A stretch of 64,000 bases of DNA from Pseudooceanicola marinus (lineage in GTDB: Bacteria; Pseudomonadota; Alphaproteobacteria; Rhodobacterales; Rhodobacteraceae): positions 62,001-126,000 of the forward strand of contig NZ_PGTC01000022.1 in assembly GCF_002786295.1 (NCBI RefSeq). Direction: 5' to 3'. Position 1 is the stretch's first letter. Each line of letters starts with the position of its first letter. The notes beneath the pieces are model-generated. The model was not told the DNA's origin. It saw nothing but the letters and a program-made list of their open reading frames with translations, and searched no databases. A program made the translations under genes and the position numbers. Shown piece by piece: positions 17,954-26,470 of this stretch.

Positions 17954-18917
17954 GGGGGTGCTCCTGCGGATGCCAGCAGTTCAGGGTGTGGCCCGGGCGC
18001 AGCTCCGTCCGGGGCGGGGCATGGCGGCAATGGGCCGAGGCTGCGGCGCAGCGCGGATGGAAGGGGCAGCCCTGGGGGCGGTGGCCCACGGCGGGCGGGG
18101 CGCCTTCGATCACCGGCAGGCGGTGCGGCGCGTGGCTGGTGGAGGGGACCGAGGCTAGCAGCGCCTTGGTGTAGGGATGGGCGGGCCGGGAGAAAATCTC
18201 GGCCACCGGGCCGGTTTCCACGATACGGCCCGCATACATCACCGCCACCCGGTCGCAGATCCGCGCCACCACGCCGAAGTCATGGGTGATGAAGAGCATC
18301 GCCATGTGATGCGCCGCGCGCAGGGCCTTCAGCAGCTCCAGGAACTGGTACTGGATGGTGGCGTCCAGCGCCGTGGTCGGCTCGTCACAGATCAGCAGCT
18401 CGGGATCCTGCGCCAGCCCGATGGCCGAGACGATCCGTTGCCGCATGCCGCCTGACATCTGGTGCGGGAAGGCGCGCAGCCGCTCGGCGGGCGAGGGGAT
18501 GTTGACCTCCGCCAGCGCCGCCTCGGCCGCGGCCGAGAGGTTCCGCTTGCCGCCGCGGCGCAGCGCCTCCTTCAACTGGGTGCCGATGGATTGCACCGGG
18601 TTCAGCGAGGCCATGGGATCCTGCAGGATCATGGAAATCTCCTCGCCCCGGATATGGCGCAGCTTGCGGTTCGGCATGGTCAGGATGTCCTGCCCCTTCC
18701 AGGCGATGCGCCCGGAGGTGCCGGCGGTGAGCGTGGGCGAGGTCAGCCGCAGTACCGACATGCCCAGCGTGGATTTGCCCGAGCCGCTTTCGCCAACCAG
18801 CCCCAGGGTTTCGCCCGGCATCAGGTCCAGCGACACCTCGTCGAGGATCGAGGGCGCGTCCGACCGTTTGCCCACGCGCACCGTTAGGCCGCGGATGGAA
18901 AGAAGGGGGTCGGTCAT
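17940..18917 (-). CDS. Oligopeptide/dipeptide-type ABC transporter ATP-binding protein (DppD/OppD-like)
   Basis: This 325-aa ATPase has Walker A GESGSGKST, signature MSGGMRQR, Walker B LLICDEPTTALD and the C-terminal PxGCPFHPRC segment of the peptide/nickel/opine transporter group. The start at 18917 overlaps the stop of the upstream permease by 4 bp; a longer frame upstream is not used. The second signature residue pattern (GGMRQR) is the normal form for the DppD subunit. Confidence 0.9.
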   Translation of the reverse strand: MTDPLLSIRGLTVRVGKRSDAPSILDEVSLDLMPGETLGLVGESGSGKSTLGMSVLRLTSPTLTAGTSGRIAWKGQDILTMPNRKLRHIRGEEISMILQDPMASLNPVQSIGTQLKEALRRGGKRNLSAAAEAALAEVNIPSPAERLRAFPHQMSGGMRQRIVSAIGLAQDPELLICDEPTTALDATIQYQFLELLKALRAAHHMAMLFITHDFGVVARICDRVAVMYAGRIVETGPVAEIFSRPAHPYTKALLASVPSTSHAPHRLPVIEGAPPAVGHRPQGCPFHPRCAAASAHCRHAPPRTELRPGHTLNCWHPQEHPHEIA

Positions 18918-19750
18918 GCGCCACGTCCTTTCAGGCCGGGATTGATGCGGTCGGTCAGGGCGTCGCCCACCACGTTGACGGCCATGACGACCAGCACGAT
19001 GGCCAGGCCGGGCAGGGCCGAGACCCACCAGGCGGACACGATATAGCTGCGGCCCTCGGCCACCATGCCGCCCCAGCTGGGGTTGGGTGGCGGCACGCCC
19101 ACGCCGAGGAAGGACAGCGAGGCCTCCAGGATGATGACGACGCCGACCTGCAGGGTCGCCACGACGATCAGCGAGGGCGCGATATTGGGCAGCACGTGGC
19201 GAAAGATGATCGCGGCGTGGCCCAGGCCCGAGGTGCGGGCCAGGTCCACGTAATCCTCGTTTTTCACCCGCAGCGTCTCGCCCCGTGACATCCGCGCGTA
19301 TTGCGACCAGAGCACCAGCGAGATGACGATGACGATATTGAGGAAGGACGGCCCGACCACTGCGGCAAAGAGCAGAGCCAACAGGATGACGGGCAGCGAC
19401 AGGGCCAGGTCGACCAGGCGCATCAGCACCCTGTCCAGCCAGCCGCCGACATAGCCCGACAGGGTGCCAAGCGCGGTGCCGATGGTGCCGGCGATGGCGA
19501 TCACCACGACGCAGACGGCCAGCGAAATCCGCGCCCCCTGCACGATGCGCGCCAGCACGTCGCGGCCCAGCCGGTCGGTGCCCAGAAGGTGGGTGGCCGA
19601 CCCCTCGGGCGCCCAGGCGGGCGGGTCGAGGCGCGCCCGCAGCGATCCGCGCAGCGGGTCATGTTCCAGGAAGAAAGGCCCGATCAGCGCCACGATCGCG
19701 AAGAGGATCAGCAGGCCGAGGGCGCATTTGAAGGAGAGATCACGGGGCAT
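18914..19750 (-). CDS. ABC transporter permease (DppC/OppC-like)
   Basis: This 278-aa permease has an N-terminal membrane helix, the HLLGTDRLGRDVLARI motif typical of DppC proteins, and further spans with an EAA-type loop (DLARTSGLGHAAIIFRH). The start at 19750 is 20 bp after the DppB-like stop. An in-frame upstream extension to 20050 lies in the shadow of the neighbouring permease and is rejected. Confidence 0.88.
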   Translation of the reverse strand: MPRDLSFKCALGLLILFAIVALIGPFFLEHDPLRGSLRARLDPPAWAPEGSATHLLGTDRLGRDVLARIVQGARISLAVCVVVIAIAGTIGTALGTLSGYVGGWLDRVLMRLVDLALSLPVILLALLFAAVVGPSFLNIVIVISLVLWSQYARMSRGETLRVKNEDYVDLARTSGLGHAAIIFRHVLPNIAPSLIVVATLQVGVVIILEASLSFLGVGVPPPNPSWGGMVAEGRSYIVSAWWVSALPGLAIVLVVMAVNVVGDALTDRINPGLKGRGA

Positions 19751-19770
19751 GATGGGTCCTTTCGCGCCGC

Positions 19771-20694
19771 TCAGCTGCGCGCCCGCATGCGCGGGTCGAT
19801 GGCGAGGTACAGGAGATCGACGATCAGGTTCGCCAGGATGAAGAAGGCGGTGATGACCAGCACGACGGTCTGGATGACAGGGAAGTCGCGGGCCATGATG
19901 CTTTCGTAGGCCAGCCGCCCGATGCCGGGCCAGGCGAACACGGTTTCGACCACCACCGCGCCGGTGATCATCGTGGCAAAGAAGGTGCCCATGAAGGTCA
20001 CCACCGGGATCAGCGAATTGCCGAGCGCATGGCGCAGCACCACCGCCCATTCCGAAACGCCCTTGATGCGCGCCAGCTTCACGTATTCCGAGCCGAGCGC
20101 CTCCAGCATCGAGGCGCGCACCAGTCGCGTGATGGCGGCCAGGGTGAACAGGCCCAGGGTCAGGGCGGGCAGCACGTAGTAGACGGCGCCGCCTAAGCCC
20201 GAGGTGGGCAGCCAGCCCAGTTTCACCGCGAAGAGGTAGATCAGCATGATGCCCAGCCAGAAGCTGGGGGCGGACTGGCCCAGCAGGGCCAGCAGGCGCA
20301 CGGCCAGGTCGGCCACGGTGCCGCGGGTGACGGCGGCCAGCACGCCCAGCAGGATGCCCACGACCAGGGTGAACAGCAGCGCGATCCCGGCCAGCGACAG
20401 CGAGGCGGGCAGGCGCGACAGCACCAGGTGCAGCGCATCCTCGCGCCCGGCGGTGACGGATTGGCCGAAATCGCCCTGCAGGGCATTGCCGAGGAAGGTC
20501 AGGTATTGCCGCCAGCCGGGCTGATCGAGCCCGAGCTGGGCAATCAGCATTTGGCGGTCGGCCTCGGTCGCGCTGTCCGACAGCAGCAGCGCCACCGGAT
20601 CGCCGATGACCCGGCTGAGAAGGAAGATCACGAGGCTCATCAGCAAAAGCGCCACCAGCGCCTCGGCCAGCCTGCCGGCAAGATGTTTCAGCAT
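19771..20694 (-). CDS. ABC transporter permease (DppB/OppB-like)
   Basis: This 307-aa permease begins MLKHLAGRL followed by a strong membrane helix. It shows the GDPVALLL and GLDQP motifs of the DppB family and an EAA loop (KLARIKGVSEWAVVLRHALGN). It pairs with the DppC-like subunit. A GC-rich hairpin separates it from the upstream binding-protein gene. Confidence 0.88.
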   Translation of the reverse strand: MLKHLAGRLAEALVALLLMSLVIFLLSRVIGDPVALLLSDSATEADRQMLIAQLGLDQPGWRQYLTFLGNALQGDFGQSVTAGREDALHLVLSRLPASLSLAGIALLFTLVVGILLGVLAAVTRGTVADLAVRLLALLGQSAPSFWLGIMLIYLFAVKLGWLPTSGLGGAVYYVLPALTLGLFTLAAITRLVRASMLEALGSEYVKLARIKGVSEWAVVLRHALGNSLIPVVTFMGTFFATMITGAVVVETVFAWPGIGRLAYESIMARDFPVIQTVVLVITAFFILANLIVDLLYLAIDPRMRARS

Positions 20695-20765
20695 GGGAAA
20701 CCTGTTCGCTGGGGGCGCGGGCACGGGACGGGCCGTGCCGGGGATGTCGCGCCGGTTCCTTGCGA

Positions 20766-20790
20766 CGGGCGGCGACAGGGCCGCCGCCCG
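20766..20790 (-). promoter_or_regulatory. Intercistronic hairpin between binding-protein and permease genes
   Basis: A 9-bp GC stem (20766-20774 with 20782-20790) with a 7-base loop lies 16 bp past the binding-protein stop. A second, weaker inverted repeat (GGCACGG / CCGTGCC on the transcript) follows around 20722-20742. There is no U-run. It probably protects or partly terminates the binding-protein message. Confidence 0.55.
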
Positions 20791-20806
20791 CGGCGGGACG
20801 GGACCG

Positions 20807-22366
20807 TTACTCGGCCAGTTCCGCCTGGTCGAAGTTGTAGACGTAGGAGGTGTCGATCCCCCAGTCGCCGACGCGCGGCCCGACGCCGTAGGGTTCGTTG
20901 GCCAGCACCATGAAGACATTGGCGGCCTCGTCGCGCAGGTACTGGCCGATATCGGTCAGCCGCTCGGTGCGCTTGGCCGGGTCCGTCTCGGCACCGAGGC
21001 CTGCCAGCTTTTCTTCCAACTCCTGCGAGGTGAAGGAGGCGAAGAGCGACTTGGTCGAGAAGCCCGCCTCGACCCCGTTTTCCGGGTTTGCGAAGGGGAA
21101 GCCCCGGTGCGTCATGGCGAAGTCCAGCGGCTTGCCCGAAGTCCATTCGGCGCGGATCGAGGGCCAGTCACCGGGCTCGATCGTCACGTTGATGCCCACG
21201 TCCGCCCAGTAAAGCGCTACTGCCTCGGCCATCAGCGGCAGTTCCGCGCCGGGCGTGGTGGTGAAGGTCTTCAACGTCATGTCGAAGCCATCCGCGTAGC
21301 CCGCGTCGGCCAGCAATTCGCGGGCGCGCTCAGGGTCGTAGGGGTAGGGCTCGACGCTGTCCCAGGCGGCGATCGGCGTGTCGCCGTTGGCCACGGTGCC
21401 CTCGCCCTGGAACAGCTCGTCGATGATGGTCTGCTTGTCGACGGCATAGTTCATCGCCTGGCGCACCCGCACGTCGGCCCAGGGGTTGTCGGGGTTGAAC
21501 CGCTCGGGGTCGGTCTGGACGATGCCGCCCAGGCGGATCACTGGCGACCAGGTCTTTTCGGCCGAGACGATCCGCAGGTCGCTGGCTTCCAGACCCGGGA
21601 TCGAGTCGAAGCTGACCGGGGCGATGTCGGCCTCGCCCGCCTGCAGCATGGCGACGCGCGTGGCCTCCTCCGGCACGGCCTTGAAGCTGATGGTGTCGAA
21701 ATCGGGTGAGACCCGCCAATGCTCGACGCTCTCACGCAGCGACAGGGTGATCTCCGAGCCATCAACCGACTCCGACACCACATAGGGGCCGCTGCCGACG
21801 GGCATGGCGCTGTCGGCGCCCTCTCCCTGGGCCTCGATGTAGGATTTGCAGACGATGCCGACCTGCTGGGCCTCGCCCATGTAACCGGTGGCCAGCAGGA
21901 AGTCGGGGGCCTTCAGGTTCAGACGCACGGTATGTTCATCCACAACCTCGGCGCTGTCGATCACCCGGCGCATGGTCGAGGCAGGGCCGGCGCGGCTGTC
22001 TTCGTCGATGATCCGCTCGATGGAATAGGCCACGTCCTCCGCCGTGACGGTGCCGCAGCTGTCGTCGGAAAACGGCACGCCCTCGCGCAGGTGGAACGTC
22101 CAGGTCTGGCCCTCGTTCTCCATCTCCCAGCTGGTGGCGAGGCCCGGCTGCGCGTTGCCGTCGGCATCCAGGTAGACAAGGTAGTCATAGACCAGGTCGA
22201 GGTAGGTCTTGCGCTGACCCGACCCGGCCCAGGGGGTCATGGTCTGTTCCGAGAAGGTGGGGATGGCGACGGTCAGCGTCTCCGCCGCCCCCGGCGAGGC
22301 GGCGAGCAGCGCGAGCGCGGACGCACCCATCACTGCCGCGCGGCGGCGCGGTGTCAGATGTTTCAT
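20807..22366 (-). CDS. ABC transporter substrate-binding protein, family 5 (peptide/opine/nickel type)
   Basis: This 519-aa periplasmic protein begins with a signal peptide (MKHLTPRRR, hydrophobic core, ASPGAAET cleavage region) and has the two-lobed SBP family 5 layout (LATSWEMENEGQTWTFHLREGVPFSD near residue 85). The ligand is uncertain: this family binds peptides, opines, glutathione and other small molecules. The chosen start follows a GGGAGG site. It is the first gene of a seven-gene operon ending with CapA- and PrpD-like enzymes. The operon is divergent from a GntR regulator. Confidence 0.88.
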   Translation of the reverse strand: MKHLTPRRRAAVMGASALALLAASPGAAETLTVAIPTFSEQTMTPWAGSGQRKTYLDLVYDYLVYLDADGNAQPGLATSWEMENEGQTWTFHLREGVPFSDDSCGTVTAEDVAYSIERIIDEDSRAGPASTMRRVIDSAEVVDEHTVRLNLKAPDFLLATGYMGEAQQVGIVCKSYIEAQGEGADSAMPVGSGPYVVSESVDGSEITLSLRESVEHWRVSPDFDTISFKAVPEEATRVAMLQAGEADIAPVSFDSIPGLEASDLRIVSAEKTWSPVIRLGGIVQTDPERFNPDNPWADVRVRQAMNYAVDKQTIIDELFQGEGTVANGDTPIAAWDSVEPYPYDPERARELLADAGYADGFDMTLKTFTTTPGAELPLMAEAVALYWADVGINVTIEPGDWPSIRAEWTSGKPLDFAMTHRGFPFANPENGVEAGFSTKSLFASFTSQELEEKLAGLGAETDPAKRTERLTDIGQYLRDEAANVFMVLANEPYGVGPRVGDWGIDTSYVYNFDQAELAE

Positions 22367-22433
22367 TTTTCCTCCCTGCAACCCGGTCGCGGGCCGCTCC
22401 TTTAGTGTCTTGAGTGTCCTATTGCTGCCTTGC

Positions 22434-22445
22434 ATTGTCAACAAT
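22434..22445. promoter_or_regulatory. GntR-type operator ATTGTCAACAAT
   Basis: This 12-bp inverted repeat of the form ATTGT-NN-ACAAT lies in the 145-bp gap between the ABC operon and the GntR gene. A perfectly palindromic version, ATTGTCGACAAT, stands in front of the P450 gene at 24459-24470. FCD-type GntR regulators commonly bind sites of this shape. Confidence 0.7.
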
Positions 22446-22457
22446 CTTGCGCTGGCC

Positions 22458-22469
22458 TTTGTCGACCAT
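22458..22469. promoter_or_regulatory. Second, weaker GntR-type half-site pair
   Basis: TTTGTCGACCAT matches the P450-promoter palindrome at 10 of 12 positions. It lies 24 bp (start to start) from the stronger site at 22434. It would let two dimers bind side by side in front of the regulator gene. Confidence 0.45.
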
Positions 22470-22511
22470 TCGCGAGATGATGGCCCGAACGGCCCGTGGG
22501 GGAGGCGCAGG

Positions 22512-23186
22512 ATGGCGGATGACATGCCGAAGCAGGATCTGAGTTCGGAAGGAATCGCGGCGGCGCTGCGAGGCCGCATCCTCAGCGGTGACTACGGGCT
22601 TGGGCAGCGGCTGATCGAGATGGACCTCGCCGAAGAGTTTGGCGTCGGGCGCGGGCGCGTGCGCGAGGCCTTTCGCATGCTGACCGGCGAGGGCTATCTG
22701 GAATTCGTGGCCAATCGCGGCGTGTTGGTGCGTCGCTATTCCCGGGTCGAGCTGATTGAGATGGGCCGCGTGCGTGAGGTGCTGGAGGGGCTGGCGGCGC
22801 GGCTGGCGGCCGAGCGGGCATTGACCGTGGTGCAGCGTCACGACCTGGAGGCGGCGCAGGCGCGCATGGATGCGGCCGAGGTGGCGGGCGACCTGGATGC
22901 CTTCGGCGTGGAGAACCGCGCCTATCACCGACTGATCGAGGATCTGTCGGGCAATGTGCATGCCTCGGAGTTCATCACGCGTGTCCGTATTCCGCTGATC
23001 CGCGTGCAGATGCCCTGGGAGGAGGTGGCGGAATCCGTGGGGCGGTCGAACCGTGGCCACCGGGTGATCACCGCCGCCATCCTGGCAGGCGCGCCCGAGG
23101 CGGCGGAGGTGGCCATGCGCACCCATGTGCGGGACGGCAATGCTCATGTGGCGCGCCTGCCCGATGAGGTGTTCGAGGGGCGCTAG
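22512..23186 (+). CDS. GntR-family transcriptional regulator with FCD domain
   Basis: This 224-aa protein has an N-terminal winged helix (GIAAALRGRILSGDYGLGQRL, then LAEEFGVGRGRVREAFRML) and a C-terminal FCD effector domain with the ENRAYHRLI segment and conserved histidines for metal or carboxylate binding. The start at 22512 follows a GGAGG site. It is divergent from the oligopeptide-type operon and convergent with the P450 gene. FCD regulators usually sense organic or amino acids. Confidence 0.9.
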   Translation: MADDMPKQDLSSEGIAAALRGRILSGDYGLGQRLIEMDLAEEFGVGRGRVREAFRMLTGEGYLEFVANRGVLVRRYSRVELIEMGRVREVLEGLAARLAAERALTVVQRHDLEAAQARMDAAEVAGDLDAFGVENRAYHRLIEDLSGNVHASEFITRVRIPLIRVQMPWEEVAESVGRSNRGHRVITAAILAGAPEAAEVAMRTHVRDGNAHVARLPDEVFEGR

Positions 23187-23216
23187 GGCCCCGGGCGCCG
23201 CCCTCGCGCGGCGCGT

Positions 23217-24446
23217 TCAGAGAAAGCGGACCGGTACCGCGAAGGGGCCGTATTCGGGCCAGGTGGTCATCGGCGTGGGGCCATCGGCCGCGAAGCCGTT
23301 GCAATACTTGGCCCAGCTTTCCAGCGCCGCCTCGATCATCAGCCGCCCGATCGGCTCCCCCGCGCAGCGGTGCGGCCCGCGCCCGAAGGCGATGGCGGGC
23401 TTGGGGTTGTCGCGGTCCAGGCGGAACTCATGCGGGCAGTCGAACACCGTCTCGTCACGGTTGGCCGAGGTGAAACACAGGGCGATCGGCTCGTCCTTGC
23501 AGATCTTTTCGCCGCCGATCTCCACGTCCCGCGTCGGCGTGCGGGCAAAGCCGCGATAGGGCGTATAGAGGCGCAGCAATTCCTCGGTGATCTGCGGTGT
23601 CTTCTCGGGGTGATCCTTCAGCAGCTGGAAGTGTTCCGGGTGGCGGCAGAAATGCACGGCGGCCGAGCCGAGGAAGGTCGTGGGGGCGATGATGCCCACC
23701 ACCAGCAGCTGCCGGATGGTGCCCAGGATGCCCTGGTCGGGCAGCGGTTCGCCGTCGAAATCCCGCGCTGCCAGCAGGGCGCTGGCCGGGTCCGCGCCGG
23801 GGTCGCGCGGGTTTTCCTTGCGGTCGTCGATGATCCCCTGGGCGATGTCGTACAGCACCAGGGAATGCTTCTGGATCGCGTCGAAATCCTTGGTTTGCAG
23901 GGCTAGGTTGAAGGCATGGCCGATGTTGCGGATGCGCAAGGCGTCCTCCTCCGAGATCATGAAGAACTCGGCCAGGACGTGGATCGGCAGGTGGAAGGAA
24001 AACTCGCCGCAGATGTCGGCGCGGCCCATGGCGGGGATGTCCTTGAACAGCCGGTCCGAAATCTCGCGCACCACCTTGTTCCAGTGCTGCATCCGTTCCC
24101 TGCGAAACAGCGGCGCGATGGCCTTGCGGTAGGGCGTGTGTTCCGGTGGATCCAGGTGCAGCGGCGGGCGGCGCCCGGTGGTGGCGACGCGGGGTACGAC
24201 GTTCTGCACGGCGGTGGAATAGAGGGTCGGGTCCGACATGGCGGTCTCGATGTCCTCGTAGCGGGTCAGCATCCAGAACCCCTCCATGTCGTTGGAGTGG
24301 GCGACGGGGCAGCGGGCGCGCAGATCGCTGAACAGCTCATGCGCGGCGTCGAAGTCCGATGGGTCTGTCTCGGCGTCGAAATCGTGGCGCTTGCTGAAGC
24401 GCTCCGTGCCTTCGGGGGCGCGGCGGTCGTGAATCACCTTGGTCAT
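23217..24446 (-). CDS. Cytochrome P450 monooxygenase
   Basis: This 409-aa soluble bacterial-type P450 has the haem-binding motif FGRGPHRCAG (Cys361 as thiolate ligand) and the K-helix E-x-x-R (residues 289-292). It also has the HTPYRK segment near residue 103. The I-helix reads GIIAPTT: the usual acidic residue before the conserved threonine is proline (P255), which is unusual for a monooxygenase. No ferredoxin or ferredoxin reductase is encoded next to it. The start at 24446 has GGAGG upstream; the longer frame would run through the operator. A perfect palindrome matching the GntR site lies 13-24 bp upstream of the start, linking it to the neighbouring ABC operon. The substrate is unknown. 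Confidence 0.9.
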   Translation of the reverse strand: MTKVIHDRRAPEGTERFSKRHDFDAETDPSDFDAAHELFSDLRARCPVAHSNDMEGFWMLTRYEDIETAMSDPTLYSTAVQNVVPRVATTGRRPPLHLDPPEHTPYRKAIAPLFRRERMQHWNKVVREISDRLFKDIPAMGRADICGEFSFHLPIHVLAEFFMISEEDALRIRNIGHAFNLALQTKDFDAIQKHSLVLYDIAQGIIDDRKENPRDPGADPASALLAARDFDGEPLPDQGILGTIRQLLVVGIIAPTTFLGSAAVHFCRHPEHFQLLKDHPEKTPQITEELLRLYTPYRGFARTPTRDVEIGGEKICKDEPIALCFTSANRDETVFDCPHEFRLDRDNPKPAIAFGRGPHRCAGEPIGRLMIEAALESWAKYCNGFAADGPTPMTTWPEYGPFAVPVRFL

Positions 24447-24458
24447 GGTTTCCTCCAT

Positions 24459-24470
24459 ATTGTCGACAAT
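24459..24470. promoter_or_regulatory. Perfect palindrome ATTGTCGACAAT before the P450 gene
   Basis: This exact 12-bp palindrome lies directly upstream of the P450 ribosome site. It matches the inverted repeat in the GntR/ABC divergent promoter (ATTGTCAACAAT) at 11 of 12 positions. It is a probable operator of the same GntR regulator. Confidence 0.7.
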
Positions 24471-24536
24471 GTTGCCGATATGCGTGCTGTGAGCAAGCAT
24501 CTTGCGGGCTTGCCGGGACGCGGGCCCACAAGCGCC

Positions 24537-24565
24537 ACCGCCGGAGGCACAGGGCCTCCGGCGGT
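24537..24565 (-). terminator. Hairpin after the TRAP operon
   Basis: A perfect 12-bp stem (24537-24548 with 24554-24565) with a 5-base loop lies 35 bp past the DctM stop codon. No U-run follows, so it may act as a Rho-assisted end or as RNA 3' protection for the long operon before the P450 promoter. Confidence 0.55.
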
Positions 24566-24599
24566 CGGGTCATGTCGATGGATTGGTCGGCGCGGGTGC

Positions 24600-25895
24600 C
24601 TAGAGCGACGGCAGCCAGAGCACCAGTACGGGCAGGGCGATCAGCAGCGTGACGTGGATCATGTCGGCCAGCACGAAGGGCGCCGTGCCACGGAAGATCG
24701 ACGACAGCGGGATGTCGCGCGCCACGCCCGACAGGACGTAGACGTTCATGCCTACGGGTGGCGTGATCAGGGCGATCTCGGTCATCCGCACCACCAGCAC
24801 CCCGAAAAGGACGGCGTCATAGCCCAGCCCGGTCACCAGCGGGAAGAACAGCGGCACCGTCAGGGTCATCATCGCCGAGGCGTCGAGGATCATCCCGAGG
24901 AAGAAATAGACCGCCAGGATCACCAGCAGGATCGCCAGCGGCGCCAGGTCGGCGCCGGCCACCCAGCCGGTCAGCTGCATCGGGATCGTTGTGACCGTGA
25001 TGAAGGCGTTGAACACCAGCGCCCCGAAGAGGATGCCGAAGATCATGCCGGTGGTCTTGAAGGTCTCGTAGACCGCATCGACCAGCCGTGCCCAGGTCAG
25101 CCGCTTCCGCACGGCGGCGATGATGAGCGCGCCGAAGGCTCCCATGGCGCCGGCCTCGGTCGGGGTGAAGAGGCCGCCGACGATCCCGCCCATGACGAAG
25201 AGGAACAGCACGATCACGTCGCCGCAGCCCTTGAACCCCTGCCAGCGGTCGGCCCAGCTGGCGCGTGGGCCGGCGGGGCCTGCCTTGGGGTTCACCCGGC
25301 ACTGGATCCAGATCACTGTCATGTACATCAGCGCCAGCAGGATGCCCGGGATGATCCCGGCGGCGAACATGTCGCCGATCGAGGTTTCGGTCAGGATGCC
25401 GTAGATGATAAACATCCCCGAGGGCGGGATCAGCGAGCCGATGGTGCCGCCCGCCGCGACCGAGCCCGAGGCCAGGGGCAGCGAATAGCCGTGCTTGCGC
25501 ATTTCCGGCAGGGCCACGAGGCCCATGGTGGCCGTGGTGGCCAGCGACGAGGCATTGACCGCGGCAAAGCCCGCCGAGGCGCCCACCGTGGCCATGGCCA
25601 GCCCGCCCCGGCGGTGGCCAAGGCAGCGGGCGGCGAAATCGTAGAGGTCCTTGCCGATGCCGGAGGCGAACAAGATATGCGCCATGAACAGGAACAGCGG
25701 CACTGTACCGATGGCATAGTTGGTGGCCAGGTCGAAGGTGATCACGCCGACCTTGATCAGAACAGCCTTCACCGTCAGCAGCGAGGCGAAGCCGATCACG
25801 CCCACCAGGCCCATGGCGAACCCGATGGGCATGCCGAAGGCCAGGAAGGTGAAGAGGACGGCGAGGCCGATCAGGCCCATTTCCACGGGGGTCAT
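24600..25895 (-). CDS. TRAP transporter large permease (DctM)
   Basis: This 431-aa protein has about twelve hydrophobic segments and the DctM hallmarks: an N-terminal helix with GMPIGFAMGLVG, GSLIPPSGMFIIYGI in the middle and TPPVGMNVYVLSG near the end. It imports a carboxylate using an ion gradient together with the DctQ and DctP subunits. Its start overlaps the DctQ stop by 4 bp. It is the last gene of the long operon that begins with the dehydratase-like genes, so the imported acid is probably the substrate of the CoA-transferases. Confidence 0.92.
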   Translation of the reverse strand: MTPVEMGLIGLAVLFTFLAFGMPIGFAMGLVGVIGFASLLTVKAVLIKVGVITFDLATNYAIGTVPLFLFMAHILFASGIGKDLYDFAARCLGHRRGGLAMATVGASAGFAAVNASSLATTATMGLVALPEMRKHGYSLPLASGSVAAGGTIGSLIPPSGMFIIYGILTETSIGDMFAAGIIPGILLALMYMTVIWIQCRVNPKAGPAGPRASWADRWQGFKGCGDVIVLFLFVMGGIVGGLFTPTEAGAMGAFGALIIAAVRKRLTWARLVDAVYETFKTTGMIFGILFGALVFNAFITVTTIPMQLTGWVAGADLAPLAILLVILAVYFFLGMILDASAMMTLTVPLFFPLVTGLGYDAVLFGVLVVRMTEIALITPPVGMNVYVLSGVARDIPLSSIFRGTAPFVLADMIHVTLLIALPVLVLWLPSL

Positions 25896-26413
25896 TCTGC
25901 ATGCTCCTGGGGCGTAGAGGGGCCGGTCCCATCTGTGCGGGGCGCGAACCGTTGCAGCGCGCGCAGCACCAGCACGGCAATCAGCAGGCCGGTGGCGCCG
26001 ACGATCAGCCAGCGGAAGGGGGCGACGGGGATGTCCATCAGCGGGGTCTTTTCCCCCTGGGCGCCATGGCGCTGCGCGTCATGGATGCCGGCCCAGAGCA
26101 CGAAGCCCCAGAAACCGCAGCCCAGAAGCAGCATCAGCCCCTCCAGCCAGTCCGCCAGCCGCGTCGGCAGGGTCTGGGTCAGCAGATCGACCTTCGTATG
26201 GGCCCCGTCCCAAGCGGCATAGGCCAGCGACAGGGTGATGGTGGGGATCAGCAGCAGTTCCGACAGCACGTAGGTGCCGGGAAAGGCGATGCCGATGGCG
26301 CGGAAGACCACCGTCACCACGATCAGCCCCATCAGGGCCAGCAGGGTCAGCACGCCCATCAGGGCGGAGGCGCGCACCAGCGCGCCGAGCCCGGTTTCAA
26401 GGATCTTCAACAT
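25892..26413 (-). CDS. TRAP transporter small permease (DctQ)
   Basis: This 173-aa protein has four hydrophobic segments and a W-x-G-A-H-T-K-V-D-like motif (WDGAHTKVD) typical of DctQ subunits. The start at 26413 is preceded by GGGAGG. It links DctP to DctM. A strong hairpin (26437-26462) lies between its start and the DctP stop. Confidence 0.88.
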   Translation of the reverse strand: MLKILETGLGALVRASALMGVLTLLALMGLIVVTVVFRAIGIAFPGTYVLSELLLIPTITLSLAYAAWDGAHTKVDLLTQTLPTRLADWLEGLMLLLGCGFWGFVLWAGIHDAQRHGAQGEKTPLMDIPVAPFRWLIVGATGLLIAVLVLRALQRFAPRTDGTGPSTPQEHAE

Positions 26414-26436
26414 GGGTCCTCCCACCCGTCAGGGGA

Positions 26437-26462
26437 CGAGAGCGGCGGGGCCGCCGCTCTCG
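26437..26462 (-). promoter_or_regulatory. Intercistronic hairpin between dctP and dctQ
   Basis: A perfect 11-bp stem (26437-26447 with 26452-26462) with a 4-base loop fills most of the gap. It is followed on the transcript by the small inverted repeat CGTCCCCTGACG, the same 12 bases that follow the smoE hairpin. No U-run is present. Confidence 0.6.
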
Positions 26463-26470
26463 CTCGTCCG

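Noticed and set aside
24537-24565. 12-bp hairpin as a classical terminator
   Set aside because: The stem is strong but the transcript has no U tract after it, so intrinsic termination is not claimed; it is listed as a hairpin with lower confidence.
23916-26222. 768-codon open frame on the plus strand
   Set aside because: It spans the antisense of the P450 and TRAP genes and crosses their boundaries; the protein is a His/Gln/Arg-rich antisense product.
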